Origin: Comamonas sp. GB3 AK4-5
Lineage (GTDB): Bacteria; Pseudomonadota; Gammaproteobacteria; Burkholderiales; Burkholderiaceae_C
Length of the DNA stretch: 64,000 bases
Direction: 5' to 3'
NCBI RefSeq assembly: GCF_041320665.1
Contig: NZ_CP166730.1
Coordinates: 2,976,001 to 3,040,000 of the forward strand
Shown here: positions 9,106-18,110 of the stretch, piece after piece
Numbering within the stretch: position 1 is the first letter of the stretch
Layout of the letters: the number at the start of each line of letters is the position of its first letter
Translations under genes and position numbers: made by a program
The notes under the pieces: model-generated
What the model saw: only the letters and a program-made list of their open reading frames with translations
Database searches by the model: none
What the model was told of the DNA's origin: nothing

Positions 9106-10524
9106 TCAGTACCAGATGAAGGTCATCACCACGAACAGCGGCAGCAAAATGCCGAACGACCAGGCCATATAGCCAAAGAAGCTGGGCATGCGCACGCCAC
9201 GGTCTTCGGCAATGGCCTTGACCATCAGATTGGGGGCGTTGCCGATATAGGTGTTGGCGCCCATGAACACGGCGCCGGCCGAAATAGCCCCCAGCGTGGC
9301 CGCCATGCTGGTCATCAGCAGCTGGGCATCGCCTCCGGCCGTGTTGAAGAACACCAGGTAAGTGGGTGCATTGTCCAGGAAGGACGAGAGCGCACCTGTC
9401 GCCCAGAAGTACATGGCGGGATTGGGCGAGCCGTCCGGGTTGGTCACGGCCCGCACGATGGCGCCGAATGGGCCATCCGTGCCGGCCTTGAGCATGGCAA
9501 TGACGGGGATGATGGTCAAAAAGATGCCAGCAAACAGCTTGGCCACCTCCTGCATGGGGCCCCAGCTAAACTGGTTGCGCTCGTGCACGGCGCGTGGCGT
9601 CAGCACCAGGGACAGCAGGGTCACCACGATCAGACCCACATCGCGCACCAGGCCCGGCAGGCCCACCTGGGTACCGGCCAGATCAAAGAAGGTCTCCGAA
9701 CGCCACATGCCGCTGAGCAGCACCAGGGCCACGACCACGCCCAGCAACAAGAAGTTGAGCTTGCCGTCAAAGCCCAGCTGGGTGGGCGTGGCGTTGTCGG
9801 GTGTGGGGTCCACCAGGCGACGCTCGCCATCGCGGCGGCTCAGCCAGCTGTCCAGTGCAAAAAAGATGGCCAGCAGCACGCCCACCAGGAACAGGGTTTC
9901 GGGGAAGAGCTGGCGCAGCGTCCAGCTAAAGTCCACGCCCTTCAAAAAGCCCAGGAACAGCGGCGGATCTCCCAGCGGCGTGAGCGAGCCGCCAGCGTTG
10001 GAGACGATGAAGATGAAGAACACCACCACATGGGCCACATGCTTGCGGTTGTCATTGGCGCGAATCAGCGGGCGAATCAGCAGCATGGACGCTCCCGTGG
10101 TGCCCATAAAGCTGGCCAGCACCGCGCCCACCGCCAAAATCCCGGTGTTCAGCAGCGGCGTGCCATGCAGATTGCCGCGGATATAGATGCCGCCGGCCAC
10201 GGTGTAGAGCGCGGTCAGCAAGATCACAAAGGGCAGGTATTCGGCCACCAGCGCATGCACCAGGTTCACCAGGGCCGCATGGCCTCCAAAGACGGCGGCA
10301 AAGGGCAGCAAAAATGCCAGCGCCCAGGCGGCGGTGACCTTGCCGAAATGGTGGTGCCAGAAGCTGGGCGCCAGCAGCGGCATCAGCGCAATCGACAGCA
10401 AGATACCGGCAAAAGGCACACCCCAGAGCACGGACAGCGTGGCGCCATCGATGTCGGCCGCCATGGCAGCGCCGGGCAGCAGGGCCAGCGATATCAGCAC
10501 AGCGGTACTGCGTGAAAGCTTCAT
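9106..10524 (-). CDS. nhaD: NhaD-type Na+/H+ antiporter (ion transporter superfamily)
   Basis: Polytopic membrane protein of 472 aa with 11-13 hydrophobic segments and an N-terminal signal-like helix. The conserved SNAGGSLTPLGDPPLFLGF segment and the later SSFLDNAPTYL and NTYIGNAPNLM segments are typical of NhaD and the wider arsenite/citrate permease group; the paired Asn-containing hairpins are thought to form the ion site. ATG at 10524 is preceded by AAGGAG at a good distance, and the in-frame extension upstream reads into pncB sequence. Exchange of Na+ for H+ is the family role; no substrate specificity can be proved here. Confidence 0.82.
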   Translation of the reverse strand: MKLSRSTAVLISLALLPGAAMAADIDGATLSVLWGVPFAGILLSIALMPLLAPSFWHHHFGKVTAAWALAFLLPFAAVFGGHAALVNLVHALVAEYLPFVILLTALYTVAGGIYIRGNLHGTPLLNTGILAVGAVLASFMGTTGASMLLIRPLIRANDNRKHVAHVVVFFIFIVSNAGGSLTPLGDPPLFLGFLKGVDFSWTLRQLFPETLFLVGVLLAIFFALDSWLSRRDGERRLVDPTPDNATPTQLGFDGKLNFLLLGVVVALVLLSGMWRSETFFDLAGTQVGLPGLVRDVGLIVVTLLSLVLTPRAVHERNQFSWGPMQEVAKLFAGIFLTIIPVIAMLKAGTDGPFGAIVRAVTNPDGSPNPAMYFWATGALSSFLDNAPTYLVFFNTAGGDAQLLMTSMAATLGAISAGAVFMGANTYIGNAPNLMVKAIAEDRGVRMPSFFGYMAWSFGILLPLFVVMTFIWY

Positions 10525-10561
10525 GGGGGAGTCTCCTTGTTCTGATGAGGCCAGGCGCCGC

Positions 10562-11770
10562 TCATGCAACGTGGGCAATGTCAAACACCTGGCGCAGATA
10601 GGCCAGGTATTTCTCGTCCTCACACATGCTTTTGCCGGGCGTGTCGGACAGCTTGGCCACGGGCTGTCCGTTGCAGCGTGTCATTTTGATCACGATCTGC
10701 AGCGGCTCATAGCCCAAGTCATTGGTCAGATTGGTGCCAATGCCAAAGGCCAGCAGGCAGCGGCCGTGAAAGCGCCGGTACAGCTCTATGGTGCGTGGAA
10801 TGGTCAGCGCGTCGCTGAAGATCAGCGTCTTGGTCAGCGGGTCCACGCGGTTGGCGCGGTAATGCGCCAGCAGGCGCTCGCCCCAGGCAAAGGGGTCGCC
10901 GCTGTCGTGGCGGGCACCGTCGAAAAGCTTGCAGAAATACTGGTCGAAGTCGCGCAAAAAGGCGCTCATGCCATACACATCGGACAGGGCGATGCCCAGG
11001 TCGCCCCGGTATTCACGCGCCCAGGATTCAAAGCCGTAGATCTGGCTGTCGCGTAGCCGGGGGCCCAGGGCCTGGCAGGCCTGCAGGTATTCATGTGCCA
11101 TGGTGCCCAGGGGCAAGATGCCCAGCTGCTTGGCAAACAGCACATTGCTGGTGCCGGCAAACTGGCCAGGCCCGTGGCCGGGTGCCGGCCGCTGCTCGCC
11201 CGCGCCCAGGTCGCTGCACAGAGTGCGCAACACCTCCTCATGCCAGCCGCGGGAAAAGCGCCGGCGCGTGCCGTAGTCGGCAATCTTCAGATGCTCCAGA
11301 CTGTCCCCGCGCATCTGGCCGATCTTGGCCTGCAGACGCTCTCGGCCTTCGCTCCAGTCGGGCTGGGGCTGGGTATTGCGGAAATACACCTCGTTGACGA
11401 TGGCCAGCACCGGGATCTCGAAAAGAATGGTGTGCAGCCAGGGCCCCTGGATGGTGATGTCGATCTCGCCACTGGCCCGTGGCGTGAGCTCGATGTATTT
11501 TTCATTGAGGCGAAACAGCCCCAGAAAATCCACGAAATCGCTCTTGATATAGCGCAGCGAGCGCAGGTAGTCGAGCTCATCCTGCGCAAAGCCCAGGCTG
11601 CAGAGATGGCGGATTTCAGCGCGTATCTCTTCCACATAGGGGGCCAGTTGCACGCCGGGGTTGCGGCACTTGAACTTGTACTCCACCGTGGCACCCGGGA
11701 ACTGGTGCAGCACGACCTGCATCATCGTGAACTTGTACAGATCGGTGTCGAGCAGGCTGTGGATGATCAT
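10562..11770 (-). CDS. pncB: Nicotinate phosphoribosyltransferase
   Basis: First enzyme of the Preiss-Handler NAD salvage route: nicotinate + PRPP + ATP to nicotinate mononucleotide. The protein is 402 aa, the usual bacterial length. It starts [18 protein letters not shown], the conserved N-terminus, and contains PLGTMAHE with the family's phosphorylatable histidine and SDALTIP near the PRPP site. The ATG at 11770 is chosen because the conserved N-terminus begins there; the longer upstream frame is not conserved in type. nhaD follows after 37 bases on the same strand, so they may be co-transcribed. Confidence 0.94.
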   Translation of the reverse strand: MIIHSLLDTDLYKFTMMQVVLHQFPGATVEYKFKCRNPGVQLAPYVEEIRAEIRHLCSLGFAQDELDYLRSLRYIKSDFVDFLGLFRLNEKYIELTPRASGEIDITIQGPWLHTILFEIPVLAIVNEVYFRNTQPQPDWSEGRERLQAKIGQMRGDSLEHLKIADYGTRRRFSRGWHEEVLRTLCSDLGAGEQRPAPGHGPGQFAGTSNVLFAKQLGILPLGTMAHEYLQACQALGPRLRDSQIYGFESWAREYRGDLGIALSDVYGMSAFLRDFDQYFCKLFDGARHDSGDPFAWGERLLAHYRANRVDPLTKTLIFSDALTIPRTIELYRRFHGRCLLAFGIGTNLTNDLGYEPLQIVIKMTRCNGQPVAKLSDTPGKSMCEDEKYLAYLRQVFDIAHVA

Positions 11771-11966
11771 GAAAAGGCTGCCGCGCGGCGGCGCGATCGA
11801 GGCGAAAGGGCAAGTGTAGGCCAAGCCGTCCGCTGCACCGCCCAAATTCCCTACCCACAAACCCATGGCCCAAACGGGCTTGCAAGCAGATGTAGCGCAC
11901 TGCGGCAGCTATCAAAAAGACTGCAGGGGCGGACAACAAGCCAGGCCCACACCGGAGCACAAGGAC

Positions 11967-12431
11967 TCAGGAAACCGCCAATGCTTCCAGCACAGCGCGC
12001 AGGGCTTCGGGCAAGGGCTTGGGCCGGCGCGTGGCGGCATCCACATAGACATGGACAAAGTGGCCGGCCGCGGCCGTGCTGTCGCTGCCCTCGGCAAAAA
12101 TACCCACCTCATAGCGCACGCTGCTGCCGCCCAGACGGGCCACGCGAATGCCGGCCTCCACTTTTTGCGGATAGGCCAGCGATGCAAAATAGTTGCACTG
12201 CGTCTCCACCACCAAGCCTATGGTGTCGCCGCCCTGAAAGTCCAGCACGCCCTGCGCTATCAGATGGGCGTTCACGGCGGTGTCGAACCAGCTGTAATAG
12301 ATGACGTTGTTCACATGGCCGTAGACATCGTTGTCCGACCAGCGCGTGGTGATGGGAAGAAAGACGCGGTAGCTGCTGCGCAGCTGGGCCTCGGGGCGGA
12401 CCGAGGTGCGGGGAGATGGCGAAGAAGTCAT
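11967..12431 (-). CDS. Hotdog-fold acyl-CoA thioesterase (4HBT family)
   Basis: A 154-residue single hotdog domain. The active-site stretch TRWSDNDVYGHVNNVIYY (about residues 28-45) is the 4-hydroxybenzoyl-CoA thioesterase/YbgC pattern, with the catalytic Asp in DxDxxGHVNN-like context. It hydrolyses an acyl-CoA thioester; the acyl group cannot be predicted. Two closely spaced ATG codons (12431 and 12440) are possible and neither has a clear ribosome site; the shorter form was chosen. It is divergently transcribed from the phasin gene, sharing a 245-base intergenic region. Confidence 0.85.
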   Translation of the reverse strand: MTSSPSPRTSVRPEAQLRSSYRVFLPITTRWSDNDVYGHVNNVIYYSWFDTAVNAHLIAQGVLDFQGGDTIGLVVETQCNYFASLAYPQKVEAGIRVARLGGSSVRYEVGIFAEGSDSTAAAGHFVHVYVDAATRRPKPLPEALRAVLEALAVS

Positions 12432-12544
12432 GGCCGGCATTGTGGCGCCGTGGACAACGCCGTCTATCGGGGCAAACATGGCCGCCACGCGGCCATCCAT
12501 CCGGGCACTGTGGGCAAAAACACGCCTGGAAGCAAATTATTTGA

Positions 12545-12612
12545 TGCAGCGCAACAAAAACACTTGCACGAAAACTGGCACTGCATAGAATTGCCGATGC
12601 TGCAGCGCAACA
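12545..12612 (+). promoter_or_regulatory. Phasin promoter region with a repeated TGCAGCGCAACA box
   Basis: The 12-mer TGCAGCGCAACA occurs twice, at 12545-12556 and 12601-12612, 56 bases apart. Between them a plausible sigma70 promoter is visible: TTGCAC (12564-12569), 16 bases, TAGAAT (12586-12591). Phasin genes of PHB-storing bacteria are repressed by PhaR, which binds TGC/GCA-type boxes, so the pair may be PhaR operators flanking the promoter. The repeats are seen directly; the PhaR assignment is inference. Confidence 0.5.
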
Positions 12613-12675
12613 TTATCTGCCGCAAGTACGACGCAATTGGCCAGCGTATTGGCCACACCCAACCGGAGAACCACT

Positions 12676-13224
12676 ATGTCCCTGACCGCTGACCAAATCC
12701 TGAGCGCACAAAAAACCAACTTCGAGACCCTGTTTGGTCTGACCGCCAAGGCCTTCGAAGGCGTGGAAAAGCTGGTGGAGCTGAACATCACCGCCACCCG
12801 CGCAGCACTGACCGAAGCTTCCAGCCACACCCAGTCGCTGCTGAGCGCCAAGGATGCACAGGAACTGCTGTCCCTGCAGGCCAACCTGTTCCAGCCCCTG
12901 GCCGAGAAGACCGCTGCCTACAACCGCCACCTGTACAACATCGCTTCGGCCACCAGCAGCGAATTCACCAAGGCTTTTGAAGAAAAGGCCGGCGAACTGC
13001 AAAAGAACTTCACCAACCTGGTGGACAGCACCGCCAAGAACGCTCCCGCCGGTTCCGAAACCGCTGTGGCCGTGATGAAGAGCGCCGTGTCTGCCGCCAC
13101 CAACGCCTTTGACAGCATGCAAAAGGCCGTCAAGCAAGCCTCCGACATGGCCGAAGCCAACATCAACGCCGTGGCCAGCACCGCAGCCAACGCTGCCCAA
13201 GCCTCCACCACCCGCAAGCGTTGA
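12676..13224 (+). CDS. phaP: Phasin (PHB granule-associated protein)
   Basis: A 182-residue all-helical, Ala-rich protein of the phasin_2 family ([20 protein letters not shown] start, [18 protein letters not shown] in the middle). Phasins coat polyhydroxybutyrate granules, control their number and size, and are among the most abundant proteins during PHB storage. GGAGA lies about seven bases before the ATG, which selects this start. Upstream are paired repeat boxes that may bind PhaR; downstream is a candidate small RNA and then an SDR enzyme. The lack of cysteine and the heptad-like Ala/Leu spacing suit an amphipathic granule coat. Confidence 0.95.
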   Translation: MSLTADQILSAQKTNFETLFGLTAKAFEGVEKLVELNITATRAALTEASSHTQSLLSAKDAQELLSLQANLFQPLAEKTAAYNRHLYNIASATSSEFTKAFEEKAGELQKNFTNLVDSTAKNAPAGSETAVAVMKSAVSAATNAFDSMQKAVKQASDMAEANINAVASTAANAAQASTTRKR

Positions 13225-13253
13225 TCCACAAAGCAACACTTCCGAAGTGGTCA

Positions 13254-13398
13254 TTGGCAAACTCTAGGGTATTCCCTATAATCACGCCATCGTCTTGATC
13301 ACTTCCGCTTCAAGACACCAGTTGTCTCCTTGGATCCTCTCGAAACCCCCGTTTCTTGGATCCTTTTAAAGCCCGGTTTCTGACCGGGCTTTTTTTTT
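13254..13398 (+). ncRNA. Candidate small RNA of about 110 nt with its own promoter and terminator
   Basis: A near-consensus sigma70 promoter, TTGGCA (13254-13259), 17 bases, TATAAT (13277-13282), starts inside the phasin-SDR gap. Transcription from about 13289 would end at the T-tract near 13398. The intervening sequence folds into three hairpins: GTCTTGA/TCAAGAC, then GGATCC/GGATCC enclosing GAAAC/GTTTC with a CCCC loop, then the terminator GCCCGG/CCGGGC. Between the first two lies the single-stranded stretch TTGTCTCCTT, which is complementary to Shine-Dalgarno sequences, including GGAGACA seven bases from the following SDR gene. No open reading frame is plausible. Alternatively the 3' hairpin is only the phasin terminator, but that would not explain the promoter. 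Confidence 0.6.
13367..13398 (+). terminator. Strong Rho-independent terminator
   Basis: AAAGCCCGGT pairs with ACCGGGCTTT around a TTCTG loop, followed by an unbroken run of T residues to 13398. It would end both phasin read-through and the candidate small RNA. Confidence 0.9.
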
Positions 13399-13463
13399 CG
13401 CCCGCTCTCCGCCCGCACTGTTGCACCCACGGGACAGCGACCGAAGCAACCGTCCCTGCATAA

Positions 13464-13479
13464 TTGACGTTTACGTCAA
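13464..13479 (+). promoter_or_regulatory. 16-bp palindromic operator TTGACGTTTACGTCAA
   Basis: Perfect 7-bp arms TTGACGT/ACGTCAA are separated by TT, located 20 bases before the SDR start and overlapping a CATAAT -10-like hexamer (13459-13464). The position suits a repressor site. The ACGT-centred form resembles LiuR-type MerR-family operators of branched-chain amino acid and fatty acid catabolism genes (recollection of the family, not verified here). Confidence 0.6.
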
Positions 13480-13499
13480 CCAAGTACACAGGAGACACC

Positions 13500-14258
13500 A
13501 TGGACATTCAAGGCAAGGTTTTCATCGTCACCGGCGGGGCATCCGGTCTGGGCGAAGGCACGGCACGCATGCTGGCAGCCAAGGGCGGCAAGGTCGTCAT
13601 TGCCGACATGCAACAAGACAAGGGTGAGGCCGTGGCCCAATCCATTGGCGGCGCTTTCGTGCGCTGCGATGTCAGCAACGAGGCCGATGGCCAGGCCGTG
13701 GTCGACAAGGCCGTCTCGCTGGGCAAGCTGATGGGCCTAGTCAACTGCGCTGGCGTGGCACCTGCCGAGAAAACCGTGGGCAAGAACGGTGCCCACAATT
13801 TGGCGCTCTACCAGAAGGTGATCACCGTGAACCTGGTGGGCAGCTTCAACATGATCCGCCTGGCGGCCGCCGCCATGTCGGCCAACGCCCCCGAAAGCAC
13901 GGGCGAGCGCGGCGTACTGATCTCCACCGCCAGCGTGGCTGCCTATGACGGCCAGATGGGCCAGGCAGCCTATGCTGCCTCCAAGGGCGGCGTGGTGGGC
14001 ATGACCTTGCCCATCGCCCGTGACCTGGCCCGCAACGGCATCCGCAATATGACGATTGCCCCCGGCATCTTCGGCACACCCATGCTGTTTGGCATGCCCC
14101 AGGAAGTGCAGGACGCACTGGCCGCCGGCGTGCCCTTCCCCAGCCGCCTGGGCACTCCAGAGGACTACGCCAAGCTGGCCTGCCATATCTTTGAGAACGA
14201 TATGCTCAACGGTGAAGTGATTCGCCTGGATGGTGCAATCCGCTTAGCCCCGCGTTGA
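13500..14258 (+). CDS. SDR-family 3-hydroxyacyl-CoA dehydrogenase (type II HADH/HSD10-like)
   Basis: Short-chain dehydrogenase of 252 aa. The NAD-binding TGGASGLG is at residues 12-19, NCAG at about 81-84, and the catalytic Ser in STASVAA with YAASK supplies the Ser-Tyr-Lys triad. The overall pattern ([27 protein letters not shown]) matches bacterial homologues of human HSD17B10, which oxidise 3-hydroxyacyl-CoA or 2-methyl-3-hydroxybutyryl-CoA in fatty acid and isoleucine breakdown. AGGAGACACC precedes the ATG. A palindromic operator sits just upstream and a bidirectional terminator just downstream, so it is monocistronic. Confidence 0.87.
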   Translation: MDIQGKVFIVTGGASGLGEGTARMLAAKGGKVVIADMQQDKGEAVAQSIGGAFVRCDVSNEADGQAVVDKAVSLGKLMGLVNCAGVAPAEKTVGKNGAHNLALYQKVITVNLVGSFNMIRLAAAAMSANAPESTGERGVLISTASVAAYDGQMGQAAYAASKGGVVGMTLPIARDLARNGIRNMTIAPGIFGTPMLFGMPQEVQDALAAGVPFPSRLGTPEDYAKLACHIFENDMLNGEVIRLDGAIRLAPR

Positions 14259-14276
14259 AAACTGCACCCCACAAGC

Positions 14277-14306
14277 AAAAAGCCAACCTACAGGTTGGCT
14301 TTTTTC
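14277..14306. terminator. Bidirectional terminator between the SDR gene and the cco locus
   Basis: AGCCAACC pairs with GGTTGGCT around TACA, with a run of A on the left and TTTTTT on the right. It therefore works for the plus-strand SDR gene and for the convergent minus-strand fixH end. Confidence 0.85.
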
Positions 14307-14430
14307 CATGCATCGCGAAACTGCACGACGAGGCATCCAATGTGGATGGCATGCCGGAGCGGGCTTGGCAAGCACAGTGGGCCTTGATGCACAACCCCAA
14401 CGGACGACTTGCCCATCCTTATGGATGCTG

Positions 14431-14745
14431 TTATTCCGGCTTGAGACTCGGTTGGTCTTCCTGGGGCGTGGCCGAATGGTTGCGACTCTTGAGCGCCGGG
14501 GCAAAGCTGATTTCCGGATTCTTCAAGGTCTTGTTGATCTCCACGCCCTTGCGGTAGTAGTCCTCATCCACCACGGGATCGGGGTTCTGCACCGCAATCC
14601 AGAACGTGGCGCAAGCGGCCACCACCACGATGGCGGGGCCGGCGATCACCAGCCACACATGGGGAAACGTCCACCAGGGCTTGCTGGGTTGTTGCATGGC
14701 GGGTTGTTGCATGGCGGTTTGTGCGCTTGCTGCTGTCATGGTCAT
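14431..14745 (-). CDS. ccoH: FixH/CcoH family protein of the cbb3 oxidase cluster
   Basis: Small single-pass membrane protein (104 aa) with a helix at about residues 26-50 (VWLVIAGPAIVVVAACATFW) followed by NPDPVVDEDYYRKGVEIN, the FixH family hallmark. CcoH/FixH helps assemble and stabilise the cbb3 cytochrome oxidase. It is shorter than the roughly 160-residue classical FixH, ending soon after the conserved block, which is common in this family of bacteria. The start ATG at 14745 follows an AAAAGAG stretch; a second ATG six bases on is possible. It is the last gene of the cco operon. Confidence 0.85.
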   Translation of the reverse strand: MTMTAASAQTAMQQPAMQQPSKPWWTFPHVWLVIAGPAIVVVAACATFWIAVQNPDPVVDEDYYRKGVEINKTLKNPEISFAPALKSRNHSATPQEDQPSLKPE

Positions 14746-14817
14746 CACTCTTTTCTTCTGGCGCACCAGGCGCCCTTGATTGGAAACAGCAGGGGATGTG
14801 ACGCCCCTGCCCCAGGT

Positions 14818-16251
14818 TTAGCGCGGCACGATGAAGACCGACTTCTCGCTCACCTTGCCCTGGCCGCTGACCGCATCAATGTCGAACAGCAGCGCATGCG
14901 AGCCTGTGCCAGCCGCACCGTACGGGATCTGCACCCGCACGGCCACGCCCCGTGTTTCGGCCGGCAGCACCTGCACTTCGGTTTCCGATGCTACCTCGGC
15001 ACCGTCCAGACCATGCACGCGAATGCTGTATGTCTGAGGAGATTCCGTGGCATTCATCACCTGCAGGCGGTAGACGTTCTCCAGCTTGCCACCAGCCACA
15101 ATGCGGGCCAGCGAGGCACGGTCACGGATCACGTCCACCTTCAGCGGCTGGCGCATCGACATGCTCACCACCATGGCCACGGCCAGTGCCAGCAAGATAC
15201 TGGAATAGATCAGCACACGCGGGCGCAGCACACGGCGCAGGATCTGCGCGTGCTTCCAGCCCTTGGCCACACCGTTTTGGGTGGTCAGGCGGATCAGGCC
15301 ACGCGGGTAGTGCATGTTGTCCATGATGCTGTTGCACGCGTCGATGCACAGGCCACAGCCAATGCACTCGTATTGCAGACCATCGCGAATATCGATGCCC
15401 ACGGGGCAGACCTGCACGCACAGCTTGCAGTCAATGCAGTCGCCCAGGCCTTGTGCCTGGTAGTCGATGCCTTTTTTGCGCGGGCCACGGCTCTCGCCGC
15501 GCACCGGGTCGTAGCTGACGATCAGCGTGTCCTTGTCGAACATGGCGCTTTGAAAGCGCGCGTAAGGGCACATGTATTTGCACACCTGCTCGCGCATATA
15601 GCCGGCATTGCCATAGGTGGCAAAGCCATAGAACAGCACCCAGAAGATCTGCCAGCCACCCTGCAGGGCCAGCAACTCCACACCCAGCTCGCGGATGGGC
15701 ACGAAATAGCCCACAAAGGTGAAGCCGGTCCACAGCGCCACGGCAATCCACACCAGCTGCGTGCAACTCTTCTTCCAGAGCTTTTCAAAGGTCCAGCCGC
15801 CCTGGTCCAGGCGGATACGGGCACTGCGGTCACCTTCGATCTTCTGCTCTATCCACATGAAGATTTCGGTGTACACGGTCTGCGGACAGCTGAAGCCGCA
15901 CCACAGCCGCCCCGCCACCGCGGTAAATAGGAACAGCGCCAAGGCGCTCAGAATCAACAGCCCCGTCAGGTAGATGAAGTCCTGCGGGTACAGCACCAGG
16001 CCGAAGAGGTAGAACCTGCGTGCACCCAGGTCAAACAGCACCATCTGGCGCTGTCCCCATTCCAGCCACGGCAGGCCATAAAACACCAGTTGGGTCAGCA
16101 CCACCAGCGCCCAGCGCCAGCGCATGAAGACGCCGCGGATGGAGCGGGGATAAATGCGCTTGTGCGCTTCATAGAAGCTGCGCGTTTCGGTCGGTTCCGG
16201 CTGAATGGGGATGACCTTCTTGGGGGTCTTCTCCTCGTTAACAGAAGTCAT
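14818..16251 (-). CDS. ccoG: Cytochrome c oxidase accessory protein CcoG (FixG/RdxA family)
   Basis: Inner-membrane ferredoxin-like protein of 477 aa that reduces copper for insertion into the cbb3 oxidase active site. It has about five membrane helices, a WCGFSCPQTVYTE segment, and two cytoplasmic 4Fe-4S motifs, CIDCKLCVQVCPVG and CIGCGLCIDACN. A C-terminal periplasmic FixG-type immunoglobulin-like domain fills the last 120 residues. All these features match the RdxA/FixG family. It lies between ccoP and ccoH on one strand, consistent with the usual order. Confidence 0.95.
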   Translation of the reverse strand: MTSVNEEKTPKKVIPIQPEPTETRSFYEAHKRIYPRSIRGVFMRWRWALVVLTQLVFYGLPWLEWGQRQMVLFDLGARRFYLFGLVLYPQDFIYLTGLLILSALALFLFTAVAGRLWCGFSCPQTVYTEIFMWIEQKIEGDRSARIRLDQGGWTFEKLWKKSCTQLVWIAVALWTGFTFVGYFVPIRELGVELLALQGGWQIFWVLFYGFATYGNAGYMREQVCKYMCPYARFQSAMFDKDTLIVSYDPVRGESRGPRKKGIDYQAQGLGDCIDCKLCVQVCPVGIDIRDGLQYECIGCGLCIDACNSIMDNMHYPRGLIRLTTQNGVAKGWKHAQILRRVLRPRVLIYSSILLALAVAMVVSMSMRQPLKVDVIRDRASLARIVAGGKLENVYRLQVMNATESPQTYSIRVHGLDGAEVASETEVQVLPAETRGVAVRVQIPYGAAGTGSHALLFDIDAVSGQGKVSEKSVFIVPR

Positions 16252-16381
16252 GGGGCAACTTTCTTTCTTAGAACATCTTCAATGCCTCTACGCAGGCGCG
16301 CCGCGAGGAAACGTTGAACATGTTCTCAACTCACCAATGAAAAAAGGCGGCACTCTCATGCCGCCTCGTTCATCAAACGGA

Positions 16382-17296
16382 TCAGTTAGCCGATCCCTGC
16401 TTGTTGGAGAAACTCCAGACATAGGCCGTCAGCACATTGATCTGTGCAGGCGTGAGCTTGGCTTCCTGGGCAGGCATCTGGTTCATCTTGCCGTTCGTGA
16501 TCATGTCCACGATGGCTTGTTCACCCCAGCCATGCAGCCAGTTGTCGTCGGTCAGGTTGGGAGCACCCAGCATCTGATTGCCCTTGCCGTCTGCACCGTG
16601 GCAGGCTGCGCAAATCATGAACTTGGACTTGCCCAGCGAGGCCTTCAGCGAGTCGTGCGGGCTGTTCGACAGGCTCAGCACGTAGTGGGCCAGGTTGCGC
16701 ACATCTTCCGGCGTACCCACGGCCTCTGCCTGGGGCGGCATCATGCCGATGCGACCCTTGGCAATGGTTTCGTGGATTTGCTCAGGCGCGCCACCGTGCA
16801 GCCAGTCTCCGTCCGTGAGGTTGGGGAAGCCCTTGCTGCCGCGTGCGTCAGAGCCGTGGCACTGGGCGCAGTTGTTCATGAACAAACGCTCGCCAATGGC
16901 CATGGCCTTGTCGTCCTTGGCAATGTCCTGCGTGGTCATGGTCGTGAAGCGGGCATACAGAGGCTCTAGCGCCTCGTTGGCCTTTTCCATTTCCTTTTCA
17001 TAGGCGCCGATCTGGCTCCACTGCAGCTTGCCGGCGTACGAACCCATACCGGGATAGACAACCAAATACAGCAGGCTGAAGACGATGGTGATGACGAACA
17101 TCCACATCCACCAACGTGGCATGGGGTTGTTCAGCTCGCGCAGGTCTTCGTCCCACACGTGCCCGGTCGTGTTGTCATTGTCAGACACCACCCGTTTGCG
17201 GGCAGTGAGCACCAGCAAAAGCAGGCAAGCCAAGATGCCTACCAGGGTGATACCAGCGACATAGACCGACCAGAAATTGTTTACGAAATCGCTCAT
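16382..17296 (-). CDS. ccoP: cbb3-type cytochrome c oxidase subunit III (dihaem cytochrome c)
   Basis: A 304-residue dihaem subunit that passes electrons from cytochrome c to the oxidase. An N-terminal helix (about residues 9-30) and a second one around 62-83 anchor it. Two haem-binding motifs, CAQCH and CAACH, lie in the two C-terminal cytochrome c domains, each followed by its axial Met region (GMMPPQA and NQMPAQE). It follows ccoQ by 26 bases. The protein length and the paired motifs are typical of CcoP. Confidence 0.96.
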   Translation of the reverse strand: MSDFVNNFWSVYVAGITLVGILACLLLLVLTARKRVVSDNDNTTGHVWDEDLRELNNPMPRWWMWMFVITIVFSLLYLVVYPGMGSYAGKLQWSQIGAYEKEMEKANEALEPLYARFTTMTTQDIAKDDKAMAIGERLFMNNCAQCHGSDARGSKGFPNLTDGDWLHGGAPEQIHETIAKGRIGMMPPQAEAVGTPEDVRNLAHYVLSLSNSPHDSLKASLGKSKFMICAACHGADGKGNQMLGAPNLTDDNWLHGWGEQAIVDMITNGKMNQMPAQEAKLTPAQINVLTAYVWSFSNKQGSAN

Positions 17297-17322
17297 GGGA
17301 TGTTCTCGTTCTGGTGGAGAAA

Positions 17323-17460
17323 TCAGTCTTGATCAAAAGGCAGCATGGCTGCCTCATCAAATCGGGCCTGGTTGCGGCGGGCATACGCCCACCACCAAAT
17401 GCCCAGGAAACACGCCAACGACGCCAGCGTGGCCAGGATGCGCATGGTGGTGATATCCAT
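17323..17460 (-). CDS. ccoQ: cbb3-type cytochrome c oxidase subunit CcoQ
   Basis: A 45-residue protein between ccoO and ccoP, easily missed because of its size. Translated from ATG at 17460 it reads MDITTMRILATLASLACFLG, then IWWWAYARRNQARFDEAAML and PFDQD. One membrane helix is followed by the W-W-A-Y and RFDEAA-LPF motifs that define CcoQ/FixQ. It stabilises the interaction of CcoP with the CcoNO core. AAGGGGG lies before the start. Confidence 0.93.
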   Translation of the reverse strand: MDITTMRILATLASLACFLGIWWWAYARRNQARFDEAAMLPFDQD

Positions 17461-17471
17461 ATACAGCCCCC

Positions 17472-18095
17472 TTACTTCAGCGCGGTGCCCAGACCTTGCA
17501 GATAGGCCACGACAGCCTCCAGCTCGGTCTTGCCCTTGACTTGCTCTGCAGCGCCGGCGATTTCCTCGTCGGTGTAGGGCACGCCTACCTTGCGCAGCGC
17601 GCTCATGCGCTGGGCCACGACGGTGTCATCCACCATGCTCTTTTCCAACCAGGAGTAGGCAGGCATGTTGGACTCGGGCACCACATCGCGGGGGTTGTTC
17701 AAGTGCACGCGATGCCATTCATCGCTGTACTTGCCACCCACACGGTGCAGGTCGGGACCGGTACGCTTGGAGCCCCACTGGAAGGGGTGGTCGTACACGA
17801 ACTCACCCGCCACCGAGTAGTGGCCGTAGCGCATGGTCTCGGCGCGGAAGGGGCGAATCATCTGCGAGTGGCAGTTGTAGCAACCTTCGCGCAGATAGAC
17901 GTCGCGGCCCATCAGCTGCAGGGGTGGGTAGGGCTTGACGCCCTCCACCGCCTCCGTCGTGGACTTCTGGAAGAACAGCGGCACGATTTCCACCAGGCCA
18001 CCCACCGCCACCACCAGCAAGATCAGAACGATCAAGAGGAAGTTGTTGGTTTCCACCTTCTCGTGGGTAAAGCCTTTGTTATTAGATGCAGACAT
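17472..18095 (-). CDS. ccoO: cbb3-type cytochrome c oxidase subunit II (monohaem cytochrome c)
   Basis: A 207-residue membrane-anchored cytochrome c. It has one N-terminal helix (about residues 19-40), then the haem motif CYNCH followed by [15 protein letters not shown], a signature of CcoO. The distal axial methionine lies in MPAYSWL. It receives electrons from CcoP and delivers them to CcoN. The start lies 15 bases after the ccoN stop, with the remaining cco genes close behind. Confidence 0.96.
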   Translation of the reverse strand: MSASNNKGFTHEKVETNNFLLIVLILLVVAVGGLVEIVPLFFQKSTTEAVEGVKPYPPLQLMGRDVYLREGCYNCHSQMIRPFRAETMRYGHYSVAGEFVYDHPFQWGSKRTGPDLHRVGGKYSDEWHRVHLNNPRDVVPESNMPAYSWLEKSMVDDTVVAQRMSALRKVGVPYTDEEIAGAAEQVKGKTELEAVVAYLQGLGTALK

Positions 18096-18110
18096 ATTGG
18101 TTCCTCAAAC

